Positions 1 to 6,612 are shown, numbered from the stretch's first letter. The stretch is DNA of 11,365 nt from JAOUEA01 sp035249905 (GCA_035249905.1 DATFFT010000070.1:1-11365); one strand, 5' to 3'. The notes: generated from the sequence alone by a model not told the origin. Translations and numbers: made by a program.

Positions 1-160
1 CGGTGCCGGGCTCGATCCGTCGCTGCAGGTCGGCGACGTCGGTGAACACAGCCGTGATCAAACGGCGTTCCTCGCCTGAGGCCTGCAGGGGGGTTCCGCA
101 CGCGATGCAGAACCGAGCCTCCTCGGGGTTCTCGGTGCCGCAGTTGGGGCATGTCCGCAC
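1..160 (-). CDS. Zinc-ribbon class III adenylate/guanylate cyclase-like protein (5' end only)
   Basis: The gene runs off the left edge; only about 53 N-terminal residues are visible, read from a GTG at 160-158. They begin with a zinc ribbon (C4-P-N-C7-G and C18-I-A-C21-G), followed by EERRLITAVFTDV at about 30-42. That layout is typical of large actinobacterial and chloroflexal proteins joining a zinc ribbon, a class III nucleotide cyclase domain and often an AAA ATPase with TPRs. D41 fits the first metal-binding Asp of the cyclase core. The following loop, usually V-G-S-T or similar, reads V-A-D-L and looks about three residues short, so catalytic competence is uncertain. The GTG is chosen because the ribbon starts at once, no upstream ATG/GTG/TTG is in frame, and a TACACT -10 box lies 6 bases before it, which suggests a leaderless mRNA. 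The cyclase assignment rests on a short stretch; the zinc ribbon is clear. Confidence 0.72.
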   Translation of the reverse strand, partial: MRTCPNCGTENPEEARFCIACGTPLQASGEERRLITAVFTDVADLQRRIEPGT

Positions 161-172
161 GCGTCGAGTGTA
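161..172 (-). promoter_or_regulatory. -10 box of the cyclase-like gene, leaderless layout
   Basis: On the minus strand TACACT (172-167) is followed by six bases and then the GTG start at 160. This spacing puts the transcription start at or next to the start codon. The hexamer is the same as at uvrB and uvrA, but no TGTCG element lies 8 bases upstream, so it looks like a plain housekeeping -10 box. Confidence 0.5.
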
Positions 173-178
173 CGGACG

Positions 179-197
179 CCCCGGTGCGGCACCGGGG
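179..197 (-). terminator. GC-rich hairpin between two minus-strand genes
   Basis: A perfect 8-bp inverted repeat, CCCCGGTG and CACCGGGG, with a 3-base loop. It begins 8 bases beyond the stop codon of the small exported-protein gene and lies just upstream of the -10 box of the cyclase-like gene. No T-run follows on the minus strand, so it is either a U-poor terminator common in high-GC bacteria or an operator in the cyclase -35 region. Confidence 0.45.
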
Positions 198-204
198 ATG
201 CCGC

Positions 205-753
205 TCAGTGGGAGCGCGTGAGCGTGATGGTGACGGTTCCGACCTCACGTCGGATCACGGTGACGCCGGAGGCCGCACTCCCTCTCGCCCTTGCGGGTCG
301 GGGCGCCGGCACCGTTCGGCGAGCGATCCAGGACTGCGCCTCGGTCGTGCACAGTTGCGCCCGCCCGTCCTGGGTGAGCTGGGGCACGGAGAAGAGCAGG
401 CCGCCCCCCGCACGCAGCGCGCCGAACCTTCCGTCGACGTGCAGGGCGCTGAACGGATCCATGAGATCCAGGTCGAGGCGCCGGCCGTCCATGCGTGCAC
501 CCGCTCCCGCCCAGGCGAGCTCCACCGCCCACCGCTGCATCGAGGCGTCGAGCTCGCAGGTGAGGACCAGGTTCCGGATCCGGATCGACCTGAGCCGGAG
601 CTCCCCGCTCGCCCGCTTCCGGACCTCGAATCCGATGCGCGAGCTCTGGGACGTCCGACCCTCGTACACGCGGGGTGCGGCCGCCGACGCGGGCATCGAC
701 CCGGCCACCACCAGCCAGGTGAGGAAGATCGAGATGAGGAAGTGTCGGCGCAT
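205..753 (-). CDS. Small exported protein of unknown function
   Basis: Encodes 182 residues. The N-terminus (MRRHFLISIFLTWLVVAG) is a classic Sec signal peptide: basic n-region, hydrophobic core at about 5-18, and a likely signal peptidase I site after A-S-A at 22-24. The mature part begins PRVYEGRTSQ, alternates hydrophobic and polar residues like a beta-sandwich, and holds exactly two cysteines (in LTCELD and AQLCTT) that could form a disulphide. This resembles short exported actinobacterial domains of the pattern Y-x-G-x-T-S-Q...F-x-V...C, none of which I can tie to a function. The ATG at 753 is preceded by AGAGG at six bases, a usable ribosome site, so unlike most neighbours this mRNA probably has a leader. 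It is divergent from uvrB, and the 99-bp gap holds the uvrB promoter. The C-terminal 40 residues are rich in Arg, Ala and Pro and may be less structured. Confidence 0.75.
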   Translation of the reverse strand: MRRHFLISIFLTWLVVAGSMPASAAAPRVYEGRTSQSSRIGFEVRKRASGELRLRSIRIRNLVLTCELDASMQRWAVELAWAGAGARMDGRRLDLDLMDPFSALHVDGRFGALRAGGGLLFSVPQLTQDGRAQLCTTEAQSWIARRTVPAPRPARARGSAASGVTVIRREVGTVTITLTRSH

Positions 754-805
754 CGTGTGCCTCTGGGGGAATGAACACCCAGGGTTCCACGGGCCACCCG
801 CCGAT

Positions 806-827
806 ACATCGGGCGACCGACCGATGT
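806..827. promoter_or_regulatory. Palindrome in the uvrB promoter, candidate operator
   Basis: ACATCGG (806-812) and CCGATGT (821-827) form a perfect 7-bp inverted repeat with an 8-base spacer. Centre-to-centre distance is 15 bp. The right half overlaps the expected -35 region of uvrB and the start of its TGTCG element. It also lies between the divergent uvrB and exported-protein genes. The size and placement fit a dimeric regulator, but no specific factor can be named. It is not a LexA box. Confidence 0.4.
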
Positions 828-846
828 CGTTCGGGGGACATACACT
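824..846 (+). promoter_or_regulatory. uvrB promoter of the RecA-independent damage type (RecA-NDp/PafBC-like)
   Basis: ATGTCGTTC (824-832), an 8-base spacer (833-840) and TACACT (841-846) match the mycobacterial RecA-NDp promoter pattern TTGTCRGTG-N8-TANNNT at 6 of 9 positions of the upstream element, with exact spacing and a good -10 box. Six bases separate the -10 box from the ATG at 853, so the mRNA is probably leaderless; no Shine-Dalgarno sequence is present. In mycobacteria this promoter class is switched on by PafBC after DNA damage. The same arrangement occurs in front of uvrA. Confidence 0.6.
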
Positions 847-852
847 CGATGC

Positions 853-2874
853 ATGCCCCCGTTCACGCTGCGCTCCGAGTTCCGGCCTGCCGGCGACCAG
901 CCCGCCGCCATCGATCAGCTCGCGGCCGCCGTGCAGACCGGCGACGAGCACGTCACGCTGCTGGGGGCCACCGGAACCGGCAAGACGTTCACGATCGCCC
1001 ACGTGGTGGAGCAGATCCAGCGGCCGACGCTCGTGATCGCGCCGAACAAGTCGCTCGGGGCACAGCTCGCCAACGAGTTCCGCGAGGTGTTCCCCGACAA
1101 CGCGGTCGAGTACTTCGTGAGTTACTACGACTACTACCAGCCCGAGGCCTACATCCCGTCGACCGACACCTACATCGAGAAGGACAGCTCGGTCAACGAC
1201 GAGATCGAGCGGCTCCGCCACTCGGCGACCGCCGCCCTGCTGGGCCGGCGCGACGTGCTGATCGTCGCGAGCGTCTCCTGCATCTACGGGCTCGGCTCGC
1301 CCGAGGAGTACGAGGGGCAGATCCTGCGGCCGTACAAGGGCACCGAGATCCCGCTCGAGTTCGCGATGCAGCGGCTGGTCGACATCCAGTACTCACGGAA
1401 CAACGTCAGCCGCGCCCGCGGCACGTTCCGGGTACAGGGCGACACCCTCGAGGTGTTCCCGCCGTACGACCAGACCGGGTACCGCATCGAGTGGTGGGGC
1501 GACACGGTCGAGAAGATCTCGAAGTTCGACCCCGTCACCGGCGAGATCGTCGACGACAAGATCGTCGACCTCACGGTCTTCCCCGCCTCGCATTACGTGG
1601 CGAGCGAGGAGCGCATGAAGCGTGCGCTCGTCACGATCGAGGAAGAGCTGCACGATCGGCTCGCCGAGCTCGAGGGCGAGGGCAAGCTGCTCGAGGCCGA
1701 GCGGCTGCGCATGCGCACCAGCTACGACCTCGAGATGATGCGCGAGGTCGGGTTCTGCAGCGGCATCGAGAACTACTCACGCCACATCGACGGCCGCAGT
1801 GCGGGCACGGCGCCCTTCACGCTGCTCGACTACTTCCCCGACGACTACCTCGTCGTGATCGACGAGTCGCACGTGACGGTGCCCCAGCTCGGCGGCATGT
1901 ACGAGGGCGACCTCTCTCGCAAGACCACGCTGGTCGAGCACGGCTTCCGGCTGCCGAGCGCGATCGACAACCGGCCGCTGCAGTTCGAGGAGTTCGCCGG
2001 GCGGGCGCACCAGGTGGTGTACATGTCCGCCACGCCCGGTTCCTACGAGCTGCGGCACTCGTCGAAGGTGATCGAGCAGATCGTTCGGCCCACCGGGCTC
2101 GTCGATCCCGAGGTCCAGATCCGGCCGACGAAGGGACAGGTCGACGACCTGATCGAGGAGATCCGCACCCGGTCCGAGGCCGATCAGCGAGTGCTCGTGA
2201 CCACCCTCACGAAGAAGATGGCCGAGGACCTCACCGACTACCTGGTCGAGATGGGCATCCGCGTGCGGTACCTGCACTCCGAGGTCGACACGCTGCAGCG
2301 CATCGAGATCGTGCGCGACCTGCGACTGGGGGAGTTCGACGTGCTCGTCGGCATCAACCTGCTGCGCGAAGGCCTCGACCTACCCGAGGTCTCGCTCGTC
2401 GCGATCCTCGACGCCGACAAGGAAGGGTTCCTTCGGTCCGAGACGTCGCTGATCCAGACGATCGGCCGGGCGGCGCGGAACGTCGACGGCACGGTCCTGA
2501 TGTACGCCGACGCCGTGACCGATTCGATGAAGACGGCGATCGGCGAGACCCAGCGCCGGCGCCAGATCCAGCAGCGCCACAACGCCGAGCACGGCATCGA
2601 CCCGACGACCGTGCAGCGCAAGGTCACCGACATCCTGCTCTCGCTGCGGGGCGAGGACGATCCGAAGGCCACGGCCCCGACGAAGCCCAGGCGTCAGCGG
2701 GCGGCGCATCCGGAGATGCCGACCGAGGAGCTCGAGCGCCTCGTGCAGAGCCTCGAGGAGGAGATGCACCAGGCGGCGAAGGACCTTCGCTTCGAGTACG
2801 CGGCCCGGCTCCGCGACGAGGTGCACGACCTGAGGCGTGAGCTGAAGCAGCTCAGGGAAGCCGGCGTCGCGTGA
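853..2874 (+). CDS. uvrB: Excinuclease ABC subunit B (UvrB)
   Basis: Encodes 673 residues, the usual UvrB length. UvrB is the damage-verifying helicase-like subunit of nucleotide excision repair: UvrA loads it on the lesion and it then recruits UvrC. Visible in order: Walker A GATGTGKT at 38-45; the aromatic beta-hairpin that inserts between strands at about 87-110 (YFVSYYDYYQPEAY); Walker B-type D337-E-S-H340; helicase motifs V and VI (GINLLREGLDLPEVS and QTIGRAARN); and a C-terminal UVR coiled-coil domain at about 623-665 that binds UvrC. All expected key residues are present and the frame is intact. The ATG at 853 is fixed by the typical N-terminus (FRPAGDQPAAI close behind) and by the TACACT box six bases upstream. 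The gene stands alone on its strand and is convergent with a broken gene. The damage-type promoter fits its role. Confidence 0.98.
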   Translation: MPPFTLRSEFRPAGDQPAAIDQLAAAVQTGDEHVTLLGATGTGKTFTIAHVVEQIQRPTLVIAPNKSLGAQLANEFREVFPDNAVEYFVSYYDYYQPEAYIPSTDTYIEKDSSVNDEIERLRHSATAALLGRRDVLIVASVSCIYGLGSPEEYEGQILRPYKGTEIPLEFAMQRLVDIQYSRNNVSRARGTFRVQGDTLEVFPPYDQTGYRIEWWGDTVEKISKFDPVTGEIVDDKIVDLTVFPASHYVASEERMKRALVTIEEELHDRLAELEGEGKLLEAERLRMRTSYDLEMMREVGFCSGIENYSRHIDGRSAGTAPFTLLDYFPDDYLVVIDESHVTVPQLGGMYEGDLSRKTTLVEHGFRLPSAIDNRPLQFEEFAGRAHQVVYMSATPGSYELRHSSKVIEQIVRPTGLVDPEVQIRPTKGQVDDLIEEIRTRSEADQRVLVTTLTKKMAEDLTDYLVEMGIRVRYLHSEVDTLQRIEIVRDLRLGEFDVLVGINLLREGLDLPEVSLVAILDADKEGFLRSETSLIQTIGRAARNVDGTVLMYADAVTDSMKTAIGETQRRRQIQQRHNAEHGIDPTTVQRKVTDILLSLRGEDDPKATAPTKPRRQRAAHPEMPTEELERLVQSLEEEMHQAAKDLRFEYAARLRDEVHDLRRELKQLREAGVA

Positions 2875-2892
2875 GGGCCGAGCAGGCGACGA

Positions 2893-3541
2893 TCAACGCT
2901 CCCTCGGCTCGGTGCCGCGGAGGTTGATCTGCACCTCCGTCTCGACGGACCGTCGTCGTTCGATCCCGAGAACCGTGAAGATGAGAGGCTCCTCGAACCA
3001 GGAGACCGCGCTGTTCCTCGAGATGCATACGCGGTGAGACACGCGGATCTCCATCTCCAGGGCCGCCTCCCCGCCAGGTTGGATCGCGAACGGCTCGAAG
3101 GACCGGAAGGAGCTTGGCTCGCCTGGGCGGTTCAGGTCGGGGATCGCGCGAACGATGTGTCGATCGATGCCGTCGCCGCCGTCAGGCGCACCCTCGATCG
3201 TCACCGGCGCCGGTCCGTCGTTTGCGGACCGAGAAACGTACGTGAACGTCGTCCCGGACCTCGCTCGGAGCGTGAGGACGGAGCCGGTCAATCACGTCGA
3301 AGGCGTCGACCTTCTGTACCCGGGCGGTCTCCGCGAGATCCGGCGACAGGGCCGGTGCGCACATGGAATCCGTGCACCCCCGGCCCGAGCGGCTCGAGGT
3401 TGGACGTCCAGACGACTCCTGCGACGACCGTGAGCACGATCGTACGACGAGGGCGATGGCAACCCAGCCCCCGTGTCGCGGGCGGGGAAGCCGATCCCGA
3501 TGCCGGGAGGATGGGATCGGTGTGCGAGCGCCGGTGTCCAT
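2893..3541 (-). pseudogene. Broken single-pass membrane protein gene with shifted reading frames
   Basis: No single frame covers this stretch, but protein-like sequence with G/C-rich third positions can be followed from one minus-strand frame to the next. An ATG at 3541 leads into a basic stretch and GGWVAIALVV. One frame over comes TIVLTVVAGVVWTSNLEPLG, completing a transmembrane segment. The first frame resumes with APALSPDLAETARVQKVDAF. A third frame gives GSVLTLRARSGTTFTYV and continues to the stop at 2893, including SFEPFAIQPGGEAALEMEI and WFEEPLIFTVLGIERRR. The order (short basic N-terminus, one membrane span, PLGPG, beta-rich extracytoplasmic part) resembles anchored actinobacterial proteins of unknown function. 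At least two, probably three, frame changes are needed. The last 132 residues could be read from a TTG at 3291, which directly follows an in-frame TGA, but that would lack the membrane anchor. Sequencing or assembly error is the alternative to real decay. Confidence 0.6.
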
Positions 3542-3622
3542 CCATGCAACCTAGGACTTAGAGCGAAACAGGCCTAGAAGGGATGCAGCCGCCAAGGCCG
3601 GCGACGGACGGGATGAAAGGCC

Positions 3623-3652
3623 TTGACAACCGAACATGTGTTCGAGTAGCAT
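3623..3652 (+). promoter_or_regulatory. Sigma70-type promoter of the DUF222-HNH gene
   Basis: A consensus -35 box TTGACA (3623-3628), an 18-base spacer and a -10 box TAGCAT (3647-3652) form the most canonical promoter in the window. Transcription would begin near 3659, leaving a leader of roughly 34 bases before the GTG at 3693. The spacer is occupied by a LexA-type operator, so a bound repressor would block RNA polymerase. Confidence 0.75.
3631..3644 (+). promoter_or_regulatory. LexA (SOS) box
   Basis: CGAACATGTGTTCG is a perfect palindrome of the form CGAAC-N4-GTTCG. Taken one base wider on each side, it matches the mycobacterial SOS box TCGAAC-N4-GTTCGA at all but the first base. It sits exactly between the -35 and -10 boxes, the normal place for LexA repression. 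LexA cleavage promoted by RecA on single-stranded DNA would release the gene. Confidence 0.85.
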
Positions 3653-3692
3653 AGCTTGATCGTACCCGGTCCTCCCCCGGAATCGGATCGCT

Positions 3693-4805
3693 GTGGCACC
3701 GCACGACACACGCACCGAAGCGCTGATCGAGCGCGTCGACCGCCTCCATCGCGAGATCGCCGCTCGTCAGCGTGACCTGCTGGAGACTCTCGCCCGACTG
3801 GAGTCTCGGGAAGCCTGGGTCGACGACGGTGCGCGCGACATGGCGCAGTGGACGTCGATCAACCTCGATGTCTCCCGCTGGAAGGCGGAGCGCTGGCTCG
3901 GTGCAGGCAGGGCCTTCGCTCGGCTTCCCGCCACCGCCGACGCCCTCGAACGGGGCGACATCGGTATCGACAAGGTCGTAGAGCTCTCGAGGTTCGCGAC
4001 CCACGACGACGAGGACGCGCTACTGCGATGGGCGCGGACCGTTCCATCCGGCGCCCTCCGGCGGACAGCCGAGCTTCGGGCCAGGGAGCGCCGCCGGGAG
4101 GCCGAGCAGGATGAGCGCACCCGCTGGCTCGAGTGGCGGTACGCCGACGACGGGCGCCGGTTCCTGCTCGACGGTGAGCTGCCGTCGGCGCAGGGCGCCG
4201 TCGTCGCCCGAGCCTTGGAACGCATCGGTGACCAGATCCCCGCGATGCCGGGGGAGGAGTCGGTCCACCACGCGGGTTCGCGCCGGGCCGACGCCTTGGT
4301 GGCCCTCTGCTCGGCGAGCCTCGCCGGCCACGAGGACCAGGACCGGGCCACCGTCATCGTGCACGCCGACCTCGAGGCCCTCTACGACGCCGACGCGAAC
4401 GCTGCGATCGAGGGCGGCCCGGTGATCGCCGGGCCTTCGCTGCACCGGCTGCTGTGCAACGCCCGGGTGCAGCTGGTGGTGGAGCGGCCCGACGGCACGA
4501 TCGCGGGCCTCGGACGCATGTCTCGCGAGCCGACGGCATGGATGATGCGCCAGCTGCGCCATCGCGACGGCGGGTGCCGGTTCCCGGGCTGCGACGCGCG
4601 GCGCTTCACACAGGCCCATCACATCGAGTGGTGGTCACGCGGCGGCGCCACGGACCTCGACAACCTCGCCCTGATCTGTTCGTTCCACCACAGGCTCCTG
4701 CACGAGCACCGATGGTCGATCGAGCGCGCCGACGACGGCGAGCTCGTGTGGCGCCGCCCAGGGGGAGTCCGCTACCGAGCAGGGCCCGTGCGCGACGTGG
4801 CGTGA
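3693..4805 (+). CDS. DUF222 / 13E12-repeat family HNH endonuclease, probably SOS-induced
   Basis: Encodes 370 residues from a GTG. The N-terminal 250 or so residues are a helical, Arg/Glu-rich DUF222 region; its start (about 1-40, EALIERVDRLHREIAARQRD) looks like a coiled coil. The C-terminus is a complete HNH nuclease: C295-x4-C300 zinc knuckle, H309-H310-I-E-W-W, N324 in DLDNL, C329 and H332-H333. This places it in the actinobacterial 13E12-repeat family, whose members are numerous and functionally uncharacterised. Several M. tuberculosis members are known LexA targets, which agrees with the LexA box here. The ribosome site is weak. No flanking repeats or target duplications were seen, so I infer a resident rather than freshly inserted gene, although the family spreads by duplication. 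It is convergent with the GMC gene 25 bp downstream. Cytoplasmic DNA cleavage is inferred from the HNH motif only; its substrate is unknown. Confidence 0.9.
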   Translation: MAPHDTRTEALIERVDRLHREIAARQRDLLETLARLESREAWVDDGARDMAQWTSINLDVSRWKAERWLGAGRAFARLPATADALERGDIGIDKVVELSRFATHDDEDALLRWARTVPSGALRRTAELRARERRREAEQDERTRWLEWRYADDGRRFLLDGELPSAQGAVVARALERIGDQIPAMPGEESVHHAGSRRADALVALCSASLAGHEDQDRATVIVHADLEALYDADANAAIEGGPVIAGPSLHRLLCNARVQLVVERPDGTIAGLGRMSREPTAWMMRQLRHRDGGCRFPGCDARRFTQAHHIEWWSRGGATDLDNLALICSFHHRLLHEHRWSIERADDGELVWRRPGGVRYRAGPVRDVA

Positions 4806-4814
4806 CGCCACGTC
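4794..4814. terminator. Hairpin with the stop codon as its loop, between convergent genes
   Basis: A perfect 9-bp stem, GACGTGGCG and CGCCACGTC, encloses a 3-base loop that is exactly the TGA stop codon of the DUF222-HNH gene. The hairpin is symmetric, so it can form in transcripts from both converging genes; on the minus strand it starts 17 bases after the GMC stop codon. There is no T-run. A bidirectional, U-less terminator is the likeliest role. Confidence 0.55.
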
Positions 4815-4830
4815 ACGCGAACTCGCCGGC

Positions 4831-6489
4831 TCAGCCTCGATGCCGGTAGAAGTCGACCTTCTCCGGTTCCAAGGACGTATTCCCGAGGATCAGGTCCGCG
4901 GCCTTCTCGGCGATCATCATCACCGGGGCATAGATGTTGCCGTTCGTGACGTAGGGCATCACCGAGGCGTCGACGACCCGCAGTCCTTCGAGACCGTGCA
5001 CCTTCATCGTGAGCGGGTCGGTCACCGACATCTCGTCGACGCCCATGCGCGCCGTGCACGAGGGGTGCAGGGCGGTCTCGCCGTCCTTCGCGACCCAAGC
5101 CAGGATCTCCTCGTCGGCCTCGACGGTTGGCCCTGGTGAAGTCTCGCCGCCGTTGAACGGGTCGAACGCCGGCTGGGTCAGGATGTTCCGGGCCACGCGG
5201 ATCGCCTCGACCCACTCGCGGCGGTCCTGGTTGGTCGAGAGGTAGTTGAAGCGTAATGCGGGGTGCTGTCGCGGGTCGGCACTCTTGAGCTTCACGGAAC
5301 CGCGGGCGTCGGAGTACATCGGCCCGATGTGCACCTGGTAGCCGTGGTCGCCGGCCGGTGCCGAGCCGTCGTAGCGGATCGCGATCGGCAGGAAGTGGAA
5401 CATCAGGTTCGGGTAGTCGACGTCGTCGTTCGACCGCACGAACCCCCCCGCCTCGAAGTGATTCGTCGCACCGAGCCCCGACCGCAGGAAGAGCCACTGC
5501 GCCCCGATGAACGGACGCCGCCACATCTTCATGCCGGGCGCGACCGACACGGGCTGCGTGCACGCGTACTGCACGTACACCTCGAGGTGGTCCTGCAGGT
5601 GCTCGCCCACGCCCGGCAGGTCGTGGACGTCGACGTCGACGCCGACGGCCTGGAGGTCCTTCGCGTTCCCGACCCCGGAGAGTTGTAGCAGCTGGGGCGT
5701 GTTGATCGCGCCCCCGCAGAGCACGACGTCGCCGCCCATCGCTCGCTTCGGCGAGCCGTTCCGCCCATGCACGTACTCGACGCCGACCGCGCGCGTGCCC
5801 TCGAAGAGGATCCTCGTCACGAACGCCCGGGTCTCGATGTCGAGGTTGGGTCTGGAGCTCACCGGGTGCAGGTAGGCACGTGCCGCCGAGAGCCGGCGTC
5901 CCTTGTGCACGTTGCGGTCGAAGGGCGCGAACCCCTCCTGCCGGAACCCGTTCACGTCGTCGGTGAGCTGGTAGCCGGCCTGCTGCACCGCCTCGAAGAA
6001 CGCGCCGAACAGCGGGCTCGTCGCGGGCCCCCGTTCGAGCACGAGCGGCCCCGCGTGCCCACGGAACCCGTCGTCGCGGTCGGCGGCGAGGCAGCGCTCC
6101 ATGCGCTTGAAGTACGGCAGGCAATGCGCGTAGTCCCACGTCTCCATACCGGGGTCCGACGCCCAGCGCTCGTAGTCGAGCGGGTTCCCTCGCTGGAAGA
6201 TCATGCCGTTGATGCTGCTCGAGCCGCCGAGCACCTTGCCGCGCGCGTGGTAGATCCGCCTGCCGTTCATGTGCGGTTCGGGCTCCGACTCGTACTTCCA
6301 GTCGTAGTACTTGCTGCCGATCGGGAACGCGAGCGCGGCCGGCATGTGGATGAAGACGTCCCAGGGATAGTCGGGGCGACCCGCCTCGAGCACGAGCACG
6401 CGGTTCGATGGGTCAGACGAGAGGCGGTTGCCGAGCGCGCTGCCGGCCGAGCCACCTCCCACGATCACGAAGTCGTACCGCCCGCCCAT
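4831..6489 (-). CDS. betA: GMC-family FAD oxidoreductase, choline dehydrogenase-like
   Basis: Encodes 552 residues, normal for BetA. Family members use FAD to oxidise alcohols; choline dehydrogenase makes betaine aldehyde. Near the N-terminus is the dinucleotide fold YDFVIVGGGSAGSALGNRL (GGGSAG at 11-16) with the acidic strand end VLVLEAG. The GMC signature GKVLGGSSSINGMIFQRGN follows, then a BetA-like stretch LPGVGEHLQDHLEVYVQYAC. The catalytic His is H475 in ALHPSCTARMG. The second active-site position, usually Asn in G-N-x-N-A-(P/T)-T, is Tyr (Y520 in GNIYAPV). I recall this variant from actinobacterial relatives, so it may mark a subfamily with another substrate. The start at 6489 rather than 6579 is set by GGAGG eight bases upstream and the position of the FAD fold. 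No betaine-aldehyde dehydrogenase, transporter or regulator lies nearby, so the substrate remains inferred. Cytoplasmic or membrane-associated; no signal peptide. Confidence 0.88.
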   Translation of the reverse strand: MGGRYDFVIVGGGSAGSALGNRLSSDPSNRVLVLEAGRPDYPWDVFIHMPAALAFPIGSKYYDWKYESEPEPHMNGRRIYHARGKVLGGSSSINGMIFQRGNPLDYERWASDPGMETWDYAHCLPYFKRMERCLAADRDDGFRGHAGPLVLERGPATSPLFGAFFEAVQQAGYQLTDDVNGFRQEGFAPFDRNVHKGRRLSAARAYLHPVSSRPNLDIETRAFVTRILFEGTRAVGVEYVHGRNGSPKRAMGGDVVLCGGAINTPQLLQLSGVGNAKDLQAVGVDVDVHDLPGVGEHLQDHLEVYVQYACTQPVSVAPGMKMWRRPFIGAQWLFLRSGLGATNHFEAGGFVRSNDDVDYPNLMFHFLPIAIRYDGSAPAGDHGYQVHIGPMYSDARGSVKLKSADPRQHPALRFNYLSTNQDRREWVEAIRVARNILTQPAFDPFNGGETSPGPTVEADEEILAWVAKDGETALHPSCTARMGVDEMSVTDPLTMKVHGLEGLRVVDASVMPYVTNGNIYAPVMMIAEKAADLILGNTSLEPEKVDFYRHRG

Positions 6490-6497
6490 CCGGTTGC

Positions 6498-6502
6498 CCT
6501 CC
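6498..6502 (-). promoter_or_regulatory. Strong ribosome binding site of the GMC gene
   Basis: GGAGG (within CAGGAGGG) lies eight bases before the ATG at 6489. It decides that start over the ATG at 6579, which would add 30 Arg/Ala-rich residues ahead of the FAD fold. It is the only clear Shine-Dalgarno sequence in the window, in contrast to the leaderless-looking neighbours. Confidence 0.75.
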
Positions 6503-6549
6503 TGTCCACGCCGTGACCACGAGCATCGCACCGCCGGGCGGGCGATGGC

Positions 6550-6567
6550 ATCGGCGGCGTTGCCGAT
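6550..6567. repeat. Small inverted repeat in the divergent GMC/amidohydrolase promoter region
   Basis: ATCGGC (6550-6555) and GCCGAT (6562-6567) form a perfect 6-bp inverted repeat with a 6-base spacer in the 123-bp gap between two divergent genes. It could be an operator shared by both, but repeats this short arise easily in GC-rich DNA. Confidence 0.25.
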
Positions 6568-6598
6568 CCCGCAACCCACCTGCGGTCGGCGGCCGGAC

Positions 6599-6604
6599 TA
6601 GGCT
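6599..6604 (+). promoter_or_regulatory. -10 box of the amidohydrolase gene, leaderless layout
   Basis: TAGGCT is followed by eight bases and then the ATG at 6613. No ribosome site is present. The same hexamer and spacing occur before the 107-residue gene at 9138. No clear -35 box is seen. Confidence 0.5.
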
Positions 6605-6612
6605 CAGCCGCG

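Noticed and set aside
811..840. A LexA box in front of uvrB (GTTCG is present at 829-833)
   Set aside because: The matching CGAAC half is absent at the required 4-base spacing; the left side reads ACCGA. The site fits the TGTCG-type damage promoter instead.
771..2840. A 689-codon open frame overlapping uvrB in another frame
   Set aside because: Arg-rich shadow frame; the uvrB frame carries all family motifs.
2893..3291. An intact 132-residue gene starting at TTG 3291
   Set aside because: The TTG follows directly on an in-frame TGA, has no ribosome site, and the protein would be only the C-terminal domain of a sequence that clearly continues in other frames upstream.
3593..3625. CAAGGCC and GGCCTTG, a 7-bp inverted repeat with 19-base spacer next to the HNH gene promoter
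   Set aside because: The long spacer and common GGCC core make chance likely; the LexA box explains the regulation.
6490..6579. An upstream ATG (6579) as start of the GMC gene
   Set aside because: It would add 30 residues without family resemblance; GGAGG eight bases before the ATG at 6489 and the FAD fold directly after it fix the shorter form.
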